Shown here: one piece after another, positions 1 through 9,406 of the stretch
Numbering within the stretch: the first letter of the stretch is position 1
Layout of the letters: each line of letters starts with the position of its first letter
Source of the DNA: Parvibaculum sp.
GTDB lineage: Bacteria > Pseudomonadota > Alphaproteobacteria > Parvibaculales > Parvibaculaceae
Direction: 5' to 3'
Assembly: GCA_019635975.1 (NCBI GenBank)
Contig: JAHBYM010000006.1
Span: 1-56,636, forward strand
DNA: 56,636 nt
Program-made: the position numbers and the translations under genes
The notes under the pieces: generated by a model
Seen by the model: only the letters and a program-made list of their open reading frames with translations
Databases searched by the model: none
Told to the model about the DNA's origin: nothing

Positions 1-258
1 GCCTTCGAGGAGGATCCGGGCACCTTTGTGCGGCCGGAACATCGCCGCCACGCGTTGATCTGGGACATCAGCGTCGATGAGGGCGCGCGCGGCAAGGGCG
101 TCGGCCGGGCGCTGCTCGAAGCGGCGGAGGCGCATACGAAGGCAGCCGGCATCCGCGAAATCAGGCTCTATGTGCTCGAAAACAATGCCCGCGCGCAGCG
201 CGTCTACGATGCAGCAGGCTACCGCAACTATGAACGGTTGATGGCGAAACGCATCTAG
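1..258 (+). CDS. GNAT-family N-acetyltransferase (C-terminal part, gene enters from the left)
   Basis: The reading frame is open from the first base to the TAG at 256-258, so the true start lies outside the window. The visible 85 codons hold the second half of a GNAT fold: a beta strand ending in DISV, then the acetyl-CoA pyrophosphate-binding loop RGKGVG followed by the helix ALLEAAEAHTKA, then the strand REIRLYVLE and the closing helix NNARAQRVYDAAGY. That last segment is the usual C-terminal signature of GNAT enzymes that acetylate small amines or protein N-termini. The substrate cannot be read from this part. It converges tail to tail with the regulator at 262, with 3 bases between the stops. 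Confidence 0.88.
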   Translation, partial: AFEEDPGTFVRPEHRRHALIWDISVDEGARGKGVGRALLEAAEAHTKAAGIREIRLYVLENNARAQRVYDAAGYRNYERLMAKRI

Positions 259-261
259 GCA

Positions 262-999
262 TCAGGCGGGTTTGCTCGTCTGCCACATCGTTTCGAACAG
301 GGCTTGTTGCAACCGCGCGAATTCCTCGCTGTCGACGATCAGTCCGTAATTTTCACGCCGCGACGAGATCAGTGCCACCTTGCCGCCGAAAATGAAAGTG
401 GTGATACGGAAAGCATCCGACGACGGCGCATAGCGCACCTCGCGCAGTTCTTCTTCTCCCGCTTTCCAGATGTCGTAGGTTTCCTCGCTTTGCGCGCGGA
501 TGACGCGAAGCCGCGTCCCCGTGCGTACCCGTTCGGCGATGAAGTTGCGCAGCGCCCTGGGGCCCGGCACGGCGAGCAGTTCGCGCATCGATAGGATGCC
601 GCAAACTTCCGGCAGCGGCGCCGCCAGCACCGCATTCAACACGGTACGGATGCCATCGGCGCCGTCGTAAAGGCGGAAGCGCGGCGCACCGTGTGTGCGG
701 GCATGGATCGCGCGCAGGTCGGGCAGGATTTCGTCGAGTGTGCGGCGTTTGTCGTCGAGATTGCGGGCCAGAACATCAGGGTCTTCGGCCACCACATGGG
801 TCCGGCCGCCGCGCTCGACCTGTGTGACGAGTCCATCCTCCAGCAGCTTCTCGAACAGTGCATAGGCGGTCGTCCGCTCAATGCCGGCATGCTGGGCCAC
901 TGCCGTCACCGTCTCGTCGCCGAGCTCGAGAGCGGAGAGGTAGAAGCGCGCCCGCTTGCCTGCGAGACCCAGCGCCGCCAGTTTCGGTTCGAGTTCCAT
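262..999 (-). CDS. TrmB-type HTH transcriptional regulator
   Basis: A 245-residue protein with a winged helix-turn-helix at about residues 5-75 (the run AGIERTTAYALFEKLLEDGL is the recognition-helix region) and a linker helix (about 85-105). A larger C-terminal domain starting near FRLYDGADGIRTVL resembles the effector domain of TrmB-like regulators, often called phospholipase D-like, which in other members binds sugars or other small ligands. It is unrelated to the tRNA methyltransferase also named TrmB. It is divergent from the membrane protein at 1148 and the nitrilase-family hydrolase at 1541, so these are its likely targets. A 22-bp dyad sits directly ahead of its ATG and suggests autoregulation. 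The ligand is unknown. Confidence 0.78.
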   Translation of the reverse strand: MELEPKLAALGLAGKRARFYLSALELGDETVTAVAQHAGIERTTAYALFEKLLEDGLVTQVERGGRTHVVAEDPDVLARNLDDKRRTLDEILPDLRAIHARTHGAPRFRLYDGADGIRTVLNAVLAAPLPEVCGILSMRELLAVPGPRALRNFIAERVRTGTRLRVIRAQSEETYDIWKAGEEELREVRYAPSSDAFRITTFIFGGKVALISSRRENYGLIVDSEEFARLQQALFETMWQTSKPA

Positions 1000-1000
1000 G

Positions 1001-1022
1001 ATTGTCCAAAATTTTCGACAAT
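1001..1022. promoter_or_regulatory. 22-bp inverted repeat, probable operator of the TrmB-type regulator
   Basis: The left arm ATTGTCCAAAA and right arm TTTTCGACAAT are reverse complements apart from one position. The dyad ends 2 bases before the regulator's ATG, in the divergent region it shares with the gene at 1148. Position and symmetry suggest binding by the regulator itself. That is inference; no footprint data exist here. Confidence 0.6.
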
Positions 1023-1147
1023 ATTTCTGATATTCTCCATGTTGATGAAATTCCGGTCAAGAGATATAGGTAATAAAATAACAAATTGCCGCGAAGTGGC
1101 CGCGATGGCTCAAAGAGCTGTCGTTATATCTCGACAAAGGGGCTGTC

Positions 1148-1528
1148 ATGCAGACGATCCTGATTTCCTCCGGCCTGATCCAGATCACCTTTGCCGTTGC
1201 GCTGGGCTGGGTGATGGTCGCGATGTATGGGCCGCGCAAGCGCTTCGGCCCGCTGGTCCACGCAAAGCGCGTTCTCCAGTGCCATATCGACAACATTCTG
1301 ATGGCGCTGCTGCAATTCGCGATCGCCGCCGTTCATCCGGCGATTCCGGAAGTCGCCGGCTGGCTGCTGGTTGTCGGTTCATGGACCAACGCACAGCTTT
1401 TCATGGTCCATGCCTTCTCGAAGGAGGGCTACATCAAGCACCGGGCCATCGACATCGCGACGATGATTTCCTTCGGACTTTTAAGCATCGCCTATCCCTG
1501 GCTTCTCTATGCCTGGTTCACGATCTGA
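1148..1528 (+). CDS. Small four-helix membrane protein, function unknown
   Basis: 126 residues with four hydrophobic spans at about 3-25, 46-65, 69-90 and 102-124. Polar landmarks between helices 1 and 2 include PRKRFGPLVHAKRVLQCHIDN, with two histidines and an asparagine at the membrane edge. Size, four-helix plan and this H-x(9)-H-x-x-N pattern faintly recall the hydroxylaminobenzene mutase / styrene oxide isomerase group, but similarity by eye is too weak to assign an activity. It is followed 12 bases later by the hydrolase at 1541, so the two are probably one transcript under the divergent TrmB-type regulator. Confidence 0.7.
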   Translation: MQTILISSGLIQITFAVALGWVMVAMYGPRKRFGPLVHAKRVLQCHIDNILMALLQFAIAAVHPAIPEVAGWLLVVGSWTNAQLFMVHAFSKEGYIKHRAIDIATMISFGLLSIAYPWLLYAWFTI

Positions 1529-1540
1529 GGGTCGCCGCTC

Positions 1541-2545
1541 ATGACACAGCCGAAGACCATCCGGGCCGCCGCCATCCAGGTCGAGGCGCGCGTCGCCGAC
1601 ATTCCCTGGAACATCGAACATGCGAGCCGCCTTGTGGACGAAGCGGCCGGCCGGGGCGCGGCGCTTGTCGCGTTGCCGGAGTTCTTCACCACCTGCATCG
1701 TTTATGACGAGCGCGTCTTCGGCTGCTCGCTGCCGCCCGAAAACCCGGCGCTCGACATGCTGAAGGAAAAGGCGCGCCGCCACCGTATTCATATCGGCGG
1801 CTCCTATCTCGAAATGCGCGACGGCGATGTCTACAACACCTATGTCTTTGTCGAGCCCGACGGCCGTGTACACCGACATGACAAGGACCTTCCGACAATG
1901 GTCGAGAACGCCTTTTACGTCGGCGGGCGCGACGACGGGTTGATGCAGACATCGCTCGGGCCGGTTGGGGCCGCCGTCTGCTGGGAAACGGTCCGGACGC
2001 AGACAGTGAAGCGGCTGCGCGGCAAGGTTGGCCTGCTGATGACGGGCAGCCATTGGTGGAGCGAGCCCGGCTGGAACTGGGCGCGCGGCTATTGGCGGCG
2101 CTTTCACGCGGGCAATGGCCGGTTGATGGAGCGCACGCCCCGTACCTTCGCCGCATTGATCGGTGCGCCGCTGCTCCATGCGGGACATGCGAGTGTCATT
2201 GAGGGCGGGTTTCTGGTCCTGCCCGGCACGCGTCTCGCGGCGCCGATACGCACGCAGTTAATGGGCGAAACGCAGGTGATCGACAGGGAGGGCCGTCTTC
2301 TCGCGCGCCGGCGCTATCAGGAAGGCGCGGGCGTCACGGTCGCCGATATTGTGCTCGGCGCCACCGCGCCGCGCACCGAGCTGCCGCCGCGCTTCTGGAT
2401 CCCGAAGTTCAGCCCCATGCTCTATTTCCAGTGGTATCACCAGAACGCCGCCGGCAAGTCCGCCTATCGCTGGGCCAAGCGCACCGGACGGCTGAAGACA
2501 TGGGAGGGCAGGCGCAACTCGCGCGCGGCGGAAGAGCGGCTTTGA
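1541..2545 (+). CDS. Carbon-nitrogen hydrolase (nitrilase superfamily)
   Basis: 334 residues with the full catalytic triad of the superfamily: Glu47 in ALPEFF, Lys115 in HRHDKDLP, and nucleophile Cys147 in GAAVCWET. These enzymes hydrolyse amides or nitriles through a covalent thioester. The segment after the cysteine (LLMTGSHWWSEPGWNWARG) is unusual and aromatic, and the C-terminal 50 residues are basic, so the substrate is unlikely to be one of the textbook ones (beta-ureidopropionate, N-carbamoyl putrescine, glutamine). It probably shares a transcript with the membrane protein at 1148. The family call is firm; the substrate is unknown. Confidence 0.85.
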   Translation: MTQPKTIRAAAIQVEARVADIPWNIEHASRLVDEAAGRGAALVALPEFFTTCIVYDERVFGCSLPPENPALDMLKEKARRHRIHIGGSYLEMRDGDVYNTYVFVEPDGRVHRHDKDLPTMVENAFYVGGRDDGLMQTSLGPVGAAVCWETVRTQTVKRLRGKVGLLMTGSHWWSEPGWNWARGYWRRFHAGNGRLMERTPRTFAALIGAPLLHAGHASVIEGGFLVLPGTRLAAPIRTQLMGETQVIDREGRLLARRRYQEGAGVTVADIVLGATAPRTELPPRFWIPKFSPMLYFQWYHQNAAGKSAYRWAKRTGRLKTWEGRRNSRAAEERL

Positions 2546-2562
2546 GCTTCCCCGAAAATGAA

Positions 2563-2587
2563 AACGCCCCCGAACCTCGGGGGCGTT
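2563..2587 (-). terminator. Rho-independent terminator of rpsU
   Basis: A perfect 11-bp stem (AACGCCCCCGA / TCGGGGGCGTT) with a 3-base loop. On the minus strand it is followed by a T-rich tract (GTTTTCATTTT), so it terminates rpsU. Read on the plus strand it could also weakly stop transcripts coming from the hydrolase gene. Confidence 0.85.
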
Positions 2588-2615
2588 GTCATTCCGGCGG
2601 TTGAACGCGCCGGGT

Positions 2616-2843
2616 TTATTTCTTGGCGGCTGCCGCCGGTACGCCGCTTTCGCGCTGGGCGCGCTTGCGGGCCAGTTTGCGGGCGCGGCGAATGGCTTCG
2701 GCCTTTTCGCGGGCGCGCTTCTCGGAGGGCTTCTCGTAGAAGTTGCGCAGCTTCATTTCGCGGAACACGCCTTCGCGCTGAAGCTTCTTCTTCAGGGCCT
2801 TCATGGCCTGATCGACATTGTTGTCGCGAACGAGTACCTGCAC
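2616..2843 (-). CDS. rpsU: 30S ribosomal protein bS21
   Basis: 75 residues beginning [20 protein letters not shown], with the typical bS21 core [20 protein letters not shown] and a long Lys/Arg-rich helix, then an alanine-rich tail ending AAAAKK. bS21 sits near the anti-Shine-Dalgarno end of 16S rRNA on the 30S platform and helps initiation. The C-terminal extension beyond the core is common in alphaproteobacteria. It is a single gene with its own terminator, divergent from def. Confidence 0.95.
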   Translation of the reverse strand: MQVLVRDNNVDQAMKALKKKLQREGVFREMKLRNFYEKPSEKRAREKAEAIRRARKLARKRAQRESGVPAAAAKK

Positions 2844-3010
2844 GAGAAAAACCTGTCTAGTTTCAATGGGTTAAGCGCGGACGGGCCGCGCCCCCCGCAA
2901 GAGTGCCGCTTGTCTAGCAAAGGATCGGGGCTTTGTCCACCGGCGCGGGGCCGAAAAGCGAGGCAATCCGCCCCGTTGCCGGGCAAGGGCGGCGGGCTCA
3001 TATTGCGCCC

Positions 3011-3601
3011 ATGGCCATACGAAAAATCGCCCGCATGGGACATCCGGTGCTCCGGGGCATCGCCCGGCCCGTTCCCGACCCCACCGCGCCCGTGGTGAAG
3101 GCGCTGGTCGCCGACATGATCGAGACGATGATCGACGCCAATGGCGCCGGTCTCGCCGCGCCGCAGGTTTACGAGCCGTGGCGGATCGTCATTTTCCAGG
3201 CGCCGGCCGAGCGGGCGGGCGAGGCGGTCGACGAGGCCGAGATTTTCGATCACACGGCGCCGCTCACCGTCCTCATCAATCCCGAAATCGAGATCCTGTC
3301 GGGCGAAACCGAGAAGGGTTGGGAGGGTTGTCTGTCGGTGCCGGGGCTTCGCGGCCTCGTGCCGCGCAGCCTCGACATCCGCTACCGCGGCGTCACGCCC
3401 GACGGCGAAACGATCGAGCGCCGGGCGCGCGGCTTTCATGCGCGCGTCGTGCAGCATGAATGCGACCATCTCGACGGCATTCTCTATCCGCAACGGATGG
3501 ACGATCTCGGCGAGCTGATTTTCGAAAGCGAGGCGCGCGCCATGCTGGCGGCCCAAGTGGAAGCGGAAGAAGCGGAAAGGGACGATGCCGATGGCCGATA
3601 G
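3011..3601 (+). CDS. def: Peptide deformylase
   Basis: 196 residues carrying all three deformylase motifs: GAGLAAPQ (45-52), EGCLSVP with metal ligand Cys107, and HECDHLDG with His149, catalytic Glu150 and His153. It removes the formyl group from nascent protein N-termini. The frame is open 26 codons further upstream, but the ATG at 3011 (MAIRKIARMGHPVL) matches family N-termini and was chosen. Residues 63-83 form an acidic insertion relative to the E. coli enzyme. The stop overlaps the start of the COQ9-family gene, so the two are translationally coupled. Confidence 0.93.
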   Translation: MAIRKIARMGHPVLRGIARPVPDPTAPVVKALVADMIETMIDANGAGLAAPQVYEPWRIVIFQAPAERAGEAVDEAEIFDHTAPLTVLINPEIEILSGETEKGWEGCLSVPGLRGLVPRSLDIRYRGVTPDGETIERRARGFHARVVQHECDHLDGILYPQRMDDLGELIFESEARAMLAAQVEAEEAERDDADGR

Positions 3602-4274
3602 AAAAGCCCGCCCCGGCGCCGATGCGCGCAAGCCCACCCATGTCGAGGCGTCACAGGCGAAAATTCTCGCCGCCGCGCTCCCCCATGTCGCCTTCGACGG
3701 CTGGACGCTGCGCCTGATGCGCGAGGCGGCAGAAGCCGCGGGCGTCGATCACAATGAAATGCGTCTTGCCTTCCCGGAAGGCGCGCTCGATCTCGTCGAT
3801 TATTTCCTGGCAGACGGCGACCGGCGCATGGCGGAAGCGTTGGCGGGCGAAGACCTTGCTGCGATGAAAGTGCGCGAACGCATCACGCGCGCCGTACGGG
3901 TCCGCATCGAGGCCGACGGTCCGCATCGCGAGGCGGTGCGCCGCGCCGTCACGCTGCTGGCGCTGCCGACATCGGGCAGCCACGGCCCCCGCGCGCTTTA
4001 CCGCACGGTCGACGCGATCTGGCGCGCCGCCGGCGACACTTCCACCGATTTCAATTTCTATACCAAGCGCGCGACTTTGGCCGGCGTCTATTCGGCCGTT
4101 ACGCTTTACTGGCTTGCCGACCGCTCGGACGGTTTCGCCGACACATGGGCCTTTCTCGACGCCCGCATCGAGGACGTGATGCGCTTCGAAAAAGCCAAGG
4201 CGTCGGTTCTGGGTGTTGTCGAAAAGCTGCCGGACCCCTTTGCGCTTCTCGGCCGCCTGCGCTACCGGGAATAG
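3585..4274 (+). CDS. COQ9-family protein (ubiquinone biosynthesis lipid-binding factor)
   Basis: 229 residues. The N-terminal half has a TetR-like helical layout (AKILAAALPHVAFDGWTLRL, then AAEAAGVDHNEMRLAFPEG), and the C-terminal half carries the COQ9 hallmark region (DFNFYTKRATLAGVYSAV, TLYWLADRSDGFADTWAFLD). COQ9 proteins bind isoprenoid lipids and assist the hydroxylase COQ7 in ubiquinone synthesis. The first ATG (3585) overlaps def by 17 bases; an internal ATG at 3591 (MADRK) is equally possible. ubiX, another ubiquinone gene, lies 10 kb away. Confidence 0.85.
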   Translation: MPMADRKARPGADARKPTHVEASQAKILAAALPHVAFDGWTLRLMREAAEAAGVDHNEMRLAFPEGALDLVDYFLADGDRRMAEALAGEDLAAMKVRERITRAVRVRIEADGPHREAVRRAVTLLALPTSGSHGPRALYRTVDAIWRAAGDTSTDFNFYTKRATLAGVYSAVTLYWLADRSDGFADTWAFLDARIEDVMRFEKAKASVLGVVEKLPDPFALLGRLRYRE

Positions 4275-4275
4275 C

Positions 4276-4899
4276 TCAGGGCGTGCCGAAGCCGATATCG
4301 ATCCAGATCATACGATCGAATTCGGCGCCGAAGACCGTATCGTCCAGCGTAACGTCGTAACCGGCCGTCTCATGCGTGCTGTGCATGCCCAGAATGCGTG
4401 GCGGCTGAGGATGCGGGGCATGCATCGGCAGATAGAGCGTCTCTATTTTCGAAATGCGGCCCGATCTGAAGCGCGTGACGTGCCGGGCCTGCCAGCCGCA
4501 GGGGCGGTAGCCGATTTCATGCATATCCCGGCTGCATTGAAGCCGTGTCTGTGCCGGAATGAAGTCCAGCAGGTTCGCACCGGTCAACTCGAAGTCGAGT
4601 TGCGTGGTGACTTCCGTTCCCACCAGTCTGTGACTGATCTGTTCCGGGCTGTTGAGCGACAGAACCGTCAGGCTTGGAAACCACGGTTTCACGGCCGCGG
4701 GATTGAATGCCGCCGCATTCGGCATTCCGTTTATGCGCGGCAGACCGCTCCAGTATCGAAACACCGCGCTCTGGGCGGGGTTGTCGAGCAGCGGCGTTTC
4801 AGACGGCTCGCCCTTGCTCGCGTCGCAGGTGCGCAGCAGGTGCCGGACGTCCTCCGGCATCTCGACGGCGCCGACATAACTGGCCGCACTGGGGGGCAT
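4276..4899 (-). CDS. PAS_5-family protein, copy 1
   Basis: 207 residues when started at the ATG at 4899, which has a purine-rich GGAAGCGAG ahead of it; the longer open frame upstream runs into the neighbouring gene and looks spurious. The core shows a PAS-like fold of the alphaproteobacterial PF07310 type: LLDNPAQSAVFRYWSGLPR, a central LVGTEVTTQLDFELTGANLL, and the block MHEIGYRPCGWQARHV. It is a close paralogue of the next upstream gene (4991-5611). No catalytic domain is attached, so it is a stand-alone sensor or partner protein of unknown ligand. Confidence 0.8.
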   Translation of the reverse strand: MPPSAASYVGAVEMPEDVRHLLRTCDASKGEPSETPLLDNPAQSAVFRYWSGLPRINGMPNAAAFNPAAVKPWFPSLTVLSLNSPEQISHRLVGTEVTTQLDFELTGANLLDFIPAQTRLQCSRDMHEIGYRPCGWQARHVTRFRSGRISKIETLYLPMHAPHPQPPRILGMHSTHETAGYDVTLDDTVFGAEFDRMIWIDIGFGTP

Positions 4900-4990
4900 C
4901 TCGTTTTCTCGCTTCCATTTCCGGCTGGTGTTCGACGCATCGAACCGGCGCCGCAAGCGCTCGAAAGCCTGGCCGATTGCCGGACAGGAT

Positions 4991-5611
4991 CTAACTCGGC
5001 ACACCCCGGCCCACATCGACCCAGACGATTTCGTCGATCGAGGTGGCGCAGACCGTGCGGTCGGCGGGCTGCTGATATTCCACCGCCTCTTCCGGCGCAT
5101 GCACCGCAATCATGCGCGGCGGATGGCCAACCGGCGCGGCCAGCGGCAGATAGAGGCTCTGCACATGCGACACGCGGCCCGAGCCGTAAACATTCACATA
5201 GCGCGCATGATAGCCGCAGGGCCGGTAAGCGATTTCGTGCATGTCGCGGCAGACCTGGGCCCGCGTTTCCGGCGCCAGCATTTCGAGCATGTTGGTGCCG
5301 GTCGGATCGTGCGTCATGCGTTCGGCGACGCGCGTCCCGACGAGCCGGAAACGAATGTCGCCGGGCCCGTGAATCTCCATGATGGTCGTGTCGGGCAGCC
5401 ACAGTGTCAGCGCCAGCGGATCGAAATCGGTGGCGTGGGGCGCGCCGTTCGCGCGCGGCAGCGAGGACCAGTAGGCGAAGAAGTCGGTGAGCGCGCGCGG
5501 ACTGAATGCGGGCGCGGCCGTTCCACGGCCGGCGCTCGGCGCGTGCGCTTCCATGAGGCGGCGCGCGTCCTCGCCGATACCGCTGAATGTCTGGCTTTCG
5601 GCCAAGTCCAT
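4991..5611 (-). CDS. PAS_5-family protein, copy 2
   Basis: 206 residues, same architecture as the gene at 4276: a conserved FFAYWSSLPRANGAP block, RLVGTRVAERMTHDPTGTNM, MHEIAYRPCGYHARYV and the C-terminal strand SIDEIVWVDVGRGVP. The two proteins share their order of motifs and nearly the same length, so they arose by tandem duplication. 91 bases separate them, so they are probably co-transcribed. Members of this family occur in several copies in many alphaproteobacteria; a ligand is not known. Confidence 0.82.
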   Translation of the reverse strand: MDLAESQTFSGIGEDARRLMEAHAPSAGRGTAAPAFSPRALTDFFAYWSSLPRANGAPHATDFDPLALTLWLPDTTIMEIHGPGDIRFRLVGTRVAERMTHDPTGTNMLEMLAPETRAQVCRDMHEIAYRPCGYHARYVNVYGSGRVSHVQSLYLPLAAPVGHPPRMIAVHAPEEAVEYQQPADRTVCATSIDEIVWVDVGRGVPS

Positions 5612-5689
5612 GGGCGTTTTCCCGGTCCGGCGGCGGCCTTTTCGGGCGCCTGCCGGGTTTCATCCTGCCTACAGGGTGGGGGGTGCCGG

Positions 5690-6786
5690 TTAACGGGGCG
5701 TAACCGGCGGACGCTTTCCGAGCGGAAAGAGCCGGTTGACATGGCCCATCTTGCGCCCCGCCCGTGCCTCGGCCTTGCCGTAAAGATGGAGCCTGGCGCC
5801 CGGTTCGGCGGCGACGGCGCTCCATTTGCCGGCGTCGGCGCCGATCAGATTGGTCATCACGGCGTCGGAATGGCGCGCCGGGCTACCCAGCGGCCAGCCG
5901 CAGATCGCGCGGATATGCTGTTCGAACTGGCTCACCGCGCAGGCGTCCATCGTCCAGTGGCCGGAATTGTGGACGCGCGGCGCGATCTCGTTGACGAGCA
6001 GCCGCCCGTCGCGGCCGACAAACATCTCGACGCCCATCACGCCCGCATAATCGAGTTCGGCAACGATCTTCGCGGCGATGGCGCGGGCCTCGTCCGCCAG
6101 CGCCGGCGTCAGCGCGGCCGGCGCAAAGGTGCGGTCGAGAATGTGGTTGGTATGAATGTTCTCGACTGGATCGTAGGCCGCGACTTCGCCGTCGAGCCCC
6201 CGCGCCACGACGACCGAAATCTCGCGCTCGAAATCGACAAAGCCTTCGAGGATCGCCGGCAGCCGGCCGATCGCATCCCAGGCGGCGGTGGCCGCTTTCG
6301 GCGAGAGGATCTTCGCCTGGCCCTTGCCGTCATAGCCCATGCGCCGCGTCTTCAGCACCGCTGGCGTGCCGATCGCGGCCAGCGCGGCCGCGAGATCGTC
6401 CGTGTCCATCACATCGGCGAAGGGCGCGGTGGCGATGCCGTTCTGCTTCAGGAAGTTCTTCTCGGTCAGCCGGTCCTGTGCGGTCGCCAGCGCAGCGGCG
6501 CCGGGGCGCACCGGCGCATGATCACTCAGAATCTGCGCCGTTTCGGCCGGCACGTTCTCGAATTCATAGGTCACGACATCGACGCTCTCGGCAAAACGCG
6601 CCAGCGCATCCGCGTCGTCATAGGGCGCGCGGGTCAGCGCGGCGGCGACATCTGCCGCCGGCACCTCGTCGTCCGGGCAATAGATGTGACATTTGTGGCC
6701 GAGCTCGGCGGCCGCCATCGCCAGCATCCGGCCGAGCTGCCCGCCGCCCAGAATGCCGATCCGCCCGCCGGGTGCGATTGCCGCCA

Positions 6787-6787
<1 letters not shown>
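5690..6787 (-). CDS. purK: N5-carboxyaminoimidazole ribonucleotide synthase
   Basis: 365 residues of an ATP-grasp enzyme: N-terminal GRIGILGGGQLGRMLAMAA, the ATP-grasp central loop KTRRMGYDGKGQ, and the catalytic C-terminal signature EIAPRVHNSGHWTMDAC. It carboxylates 5-aminoimidazole ribonucleotide using ATP and bicarbonate; PurE then rearranges the product. The start codon is GTG, overlapping the purE TAG by one base, so translation of purK should depend on purE. Both act in step 6 of purine synthesis. Confidence 0.95.
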
Positions 6788-7293
<506 letters not shown>

Positions 7294-7351
7294 GCTTTCC
7301 GCCGATTTCTGCCACCGGGGCCCGCCCCCGGCCGGATCAGGAAAGCGAGGG

Positions 7352-7379
7352 AGTATAGGCATGGGACGCGGCTTGGCAA
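7352..7379 (-). promoter_or_regulatory. Probable sigma-70 promoter of purEK
   Basis: On the minus strand a -35 box TTGCCA (7379-7374) and a -10 box TATACT (7357-7352) are separated by 16 bases. Transcription would begin near 7345 and leave a leader of about 50 bases before the purE ATG at 7293. No purine riboswitch is evident in that leader. Confidence 0.6.
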
Positions 7380-7395
7380 GGAAAGGGGAGGGGGA

Positions 7396-8481
7396 TCAAA
7401 TCACCGGAAATATCCGGGCCGAGACTGCCCGGATGAAGACGCCCTGACCGAGCCCCAGTTCGCCGCCGCTATGGAGTTCACGCGGTACTTCCGCCTCGAT
7501 CCTTTCCGCCCGGCCCTCGATGGAAAGCTCCACCGTGACCGTCGGGCCAAAGGGCCGGACGGCGCGGATGACGGCCGGAACGCCTTGGGCGAGCTCGCGC
7601 GATACGATTTCGATTTCGTGCGCGCGGACATAGGCGAGTGCCGGTCCCGAATAGTCACCGTCGCTTTCGACGGGGAAGGTGCTGCCCAGTATGTCGGCCT
7701 CGCCGTCTTTTGCATTCGTCTCGAAGCGGGCGACGCCGCCGAGGAATTCGCAGACATAAGGGGTCGCCGGTTCGTCGTAGATGTCGGCAGGGGTGCCGAC
7801 CTGCTCGACTTTTCCTTCGCGCATGATGACGACGCGGTCGGCCAGTTCCAGCGCCTCTTCCTGGTCGTGGGTTACGAAGATGGTGGTGAGCCCGGTCTCG
7901 GTGTGCAACTCGCGCAGCCAGCGGCGCAGTTCCTTGCGCACTTTCGCATCGAGCGCGCCGAAAGGTTCGTCGAGCAGCAGCACGTTGGGCTCGATGGCGA
8001 GCGCGCGCGCCAGCGCCACGCGCTGGCGCTGGCCGCCCGAGAGCTGGCTCGGAAAACGCCTTTCAAGCCCCGGCAATTGCACCAGTTCCAGCAGGCGGCG
8101 CACCCGGCGGGCGATTTCGCCGGCACGCGGACGTTCGTCGCGCGGGCGCACACGCAGTCCGAAAGCGACGTTGTCGAACACCGTCATGTGGCGGAACAAT
8201 GCATATTGCTGGAAGACGAAGCCGACGCGGCGCTCGCGCAGGCTGAGCGTCGTCGCATCCTCGCCGTCGAAGCGGATCGTGCCTTCTTCCGTCGCGGTGA
8301 GGCCCGCGATGGCGCGCAGCAGCGTCGTCTTGCCCGAGCCCGAAGGTCCGAGCAGCGCCAGCAACTCGCCGGGCCTGACCGTCAGCGAGACATTGTCGAG
8401 CGCTGCAAAGGAACCGTAGGACTTGCCGAGTTCCTCGACGTCGATGCGGACCGGTGCGCGCCGCGCGCCTTCGCCCGGCAT
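7396..8481 (-). CDS. cysA: Sulfate/thiosulfate ABC transporter, ATP-binding subunit
   Basis: 361 residues from the ATG at 8481, 4 bases after the cysW stop; the longer open frame upstream is a shadow of cysW. Walker [10 protein letters not shown] at about 45-53, Q-loop [12 protein letters not shown] signature LSGGQRQR near 147-154, Walker B VLLLDEP near 167-173, and the H-switch VTHDQEEAL. The region after about 240 is the TOBE-like regulatory domain found in CysA-type importers. It powers uptake of sulfate through CysT and CysW. It is last in a sulfate-uptake operon. Confidence 0.93.
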   Translation of the reverse strand: MPGEGARRAPVRIDVEELGKSYGSFAALDNVSLTVRPGELLALLGPSGSGKTTLLRAIAGLTATEEGTIRFDGEDATTLSLRERRVGFVFQQYALFRHMTVFDNVAFGLRVRPRDERPRAGEIARRVRRLLELVQLPGLERRFPSQLSGGQRQRVALARALAIEPNVLLLDEPFGALDAKVRKELRRWLRELHTETGLTTIFVTHDQEEALELADRVVIMREGKVEQVGTPADIYDEPATPYVCEFLGGVARFETNAKDGEADILGSTFPVESDGDYSGPALAYVRAHEIEIVSRELAQGVPAVIRAVRPFGPTVTVELSIEGRAERIEAEVPRELHSGGELGLGQGVFIRAVSARIFPVI

Positions 8482-8485
8482 CGTT

Positions 8486-9394
8486 CTAGTGCCGCCCGTG
8501 CGCGGCAAGCTCACCACCGTAGCGCCACTCGAGTGCGGATTTGAGGACGAGGGTGACGAGGGCGAGGAGGGCCAGAAGCGTGGCAACCGCAAAGGCGGCA
8601 ACGAAATTGTATTCATTGTAGAGGATCTCCACATGAAGGGGCATGGTGTTGGTCTTGCCGCGTATATGACCGGAGACGACCGAAACGGCGCCGAACTCGC
8701 CCATCGCACGGGCATTGCAGAGCAGGACGCCATAGAGCAGCGCCCATTTGACGTTGGGCAGCGTCACGCTCCAGAACGTTTGCAACCCGCCCGCACCGAG
8801 AGAGAGCGCCGCCTCTTCCTCCGTCGTGCCCTGTTGCTCCATTAGCGGAATGAGCTGGCGGGCGACGAAGGGAAAGGTGACGAAGATGGTGGCGAGCACG
8901 ATGCCCGGCACCGCGAAGACGATCTGGTAGCCGTTGGCGATCAGCCAGGGGCCGAGAAAACCGTAAGAGCCGAAGAGCAGGATATAGACGAGGCCCGAAA
9001 TCACCGGCGAGACCGAAAAGGGCAGGTCGATCAGCGTGATCAGGAAGGACTTGCCCTTGAACTGGAACTTGGCGATTGCCCAGGAGGCGACGAGGCCGAA
9101 GAGCAGATTGGCCGGCACAGAAATCGCCGCGACGAAAAGCGTCAGCCGCACGGCCGACAGCGCATCGGGCTCGACCAGCGCCGCCAGGAAGGGTTCGACG
9201 CCGCGACGGAAGGCTTCGGCGAAGACGGCGGCCAGCGGCAACACCAGCATCAGCGCCAGGAAAGCGACGGCGATGGCGATCAGGCCGAACTTCACCCACG
9301 GAACTTCGCTGAGCGGTGTGCGGAAGCGCGCCCGCTGCGGCGTATTGCCGGCGGGAATGCGCGCGGTGTCGATGGCGAGGGGATCGATTGCCAC
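8486..9394 (-). CDS. cysW: Sulfate ABC transporter permease CysW
   Basis: 302 residues with six predicted membrane helices after a polar N-terminus of about 30 residues (first helix [20 protein letters not shown]). The binding-protein-dependent transport signature [20 protein letters not shown] is the EAA loop that docks on CysA. The segment [20 protein letters not shown] is typical of CysW. It pairs with CysT to form the inner-membrane channel. Gene order sbp-cysT-cysW-cysA with short gaps marks one operon. Confidence 0.93.
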   Translation of the reverse strand: MAIDPLAIDTARIPAGNTPQRARFRTPLSEVPWVKFGLIAIAVAFLALMLVLPLAAVFAEAFRRGVEPFLAALVEPDALSAVRLTLFVAAISVPANLLFGLVASWAIAKFQFKGKSFLITLIDLPFSVSPVISGLVYILLFGSYGFLGPWLIANGYQIVFAVPGIVLATIFVTFPFVARQLIPLMEQQGTTEEEAALSLGAGGLQTFWSVTLPNVKWALLYGVLLCNARAMGEFGAVSVVSGHIRGKTNTMPLHVEILYNEYNFVAAFAVATLLALLALVTLVLKSALEWRYGGELAAHGRH

Positions 9395-9406
9395 GGGTTT
9401 TGTCTC

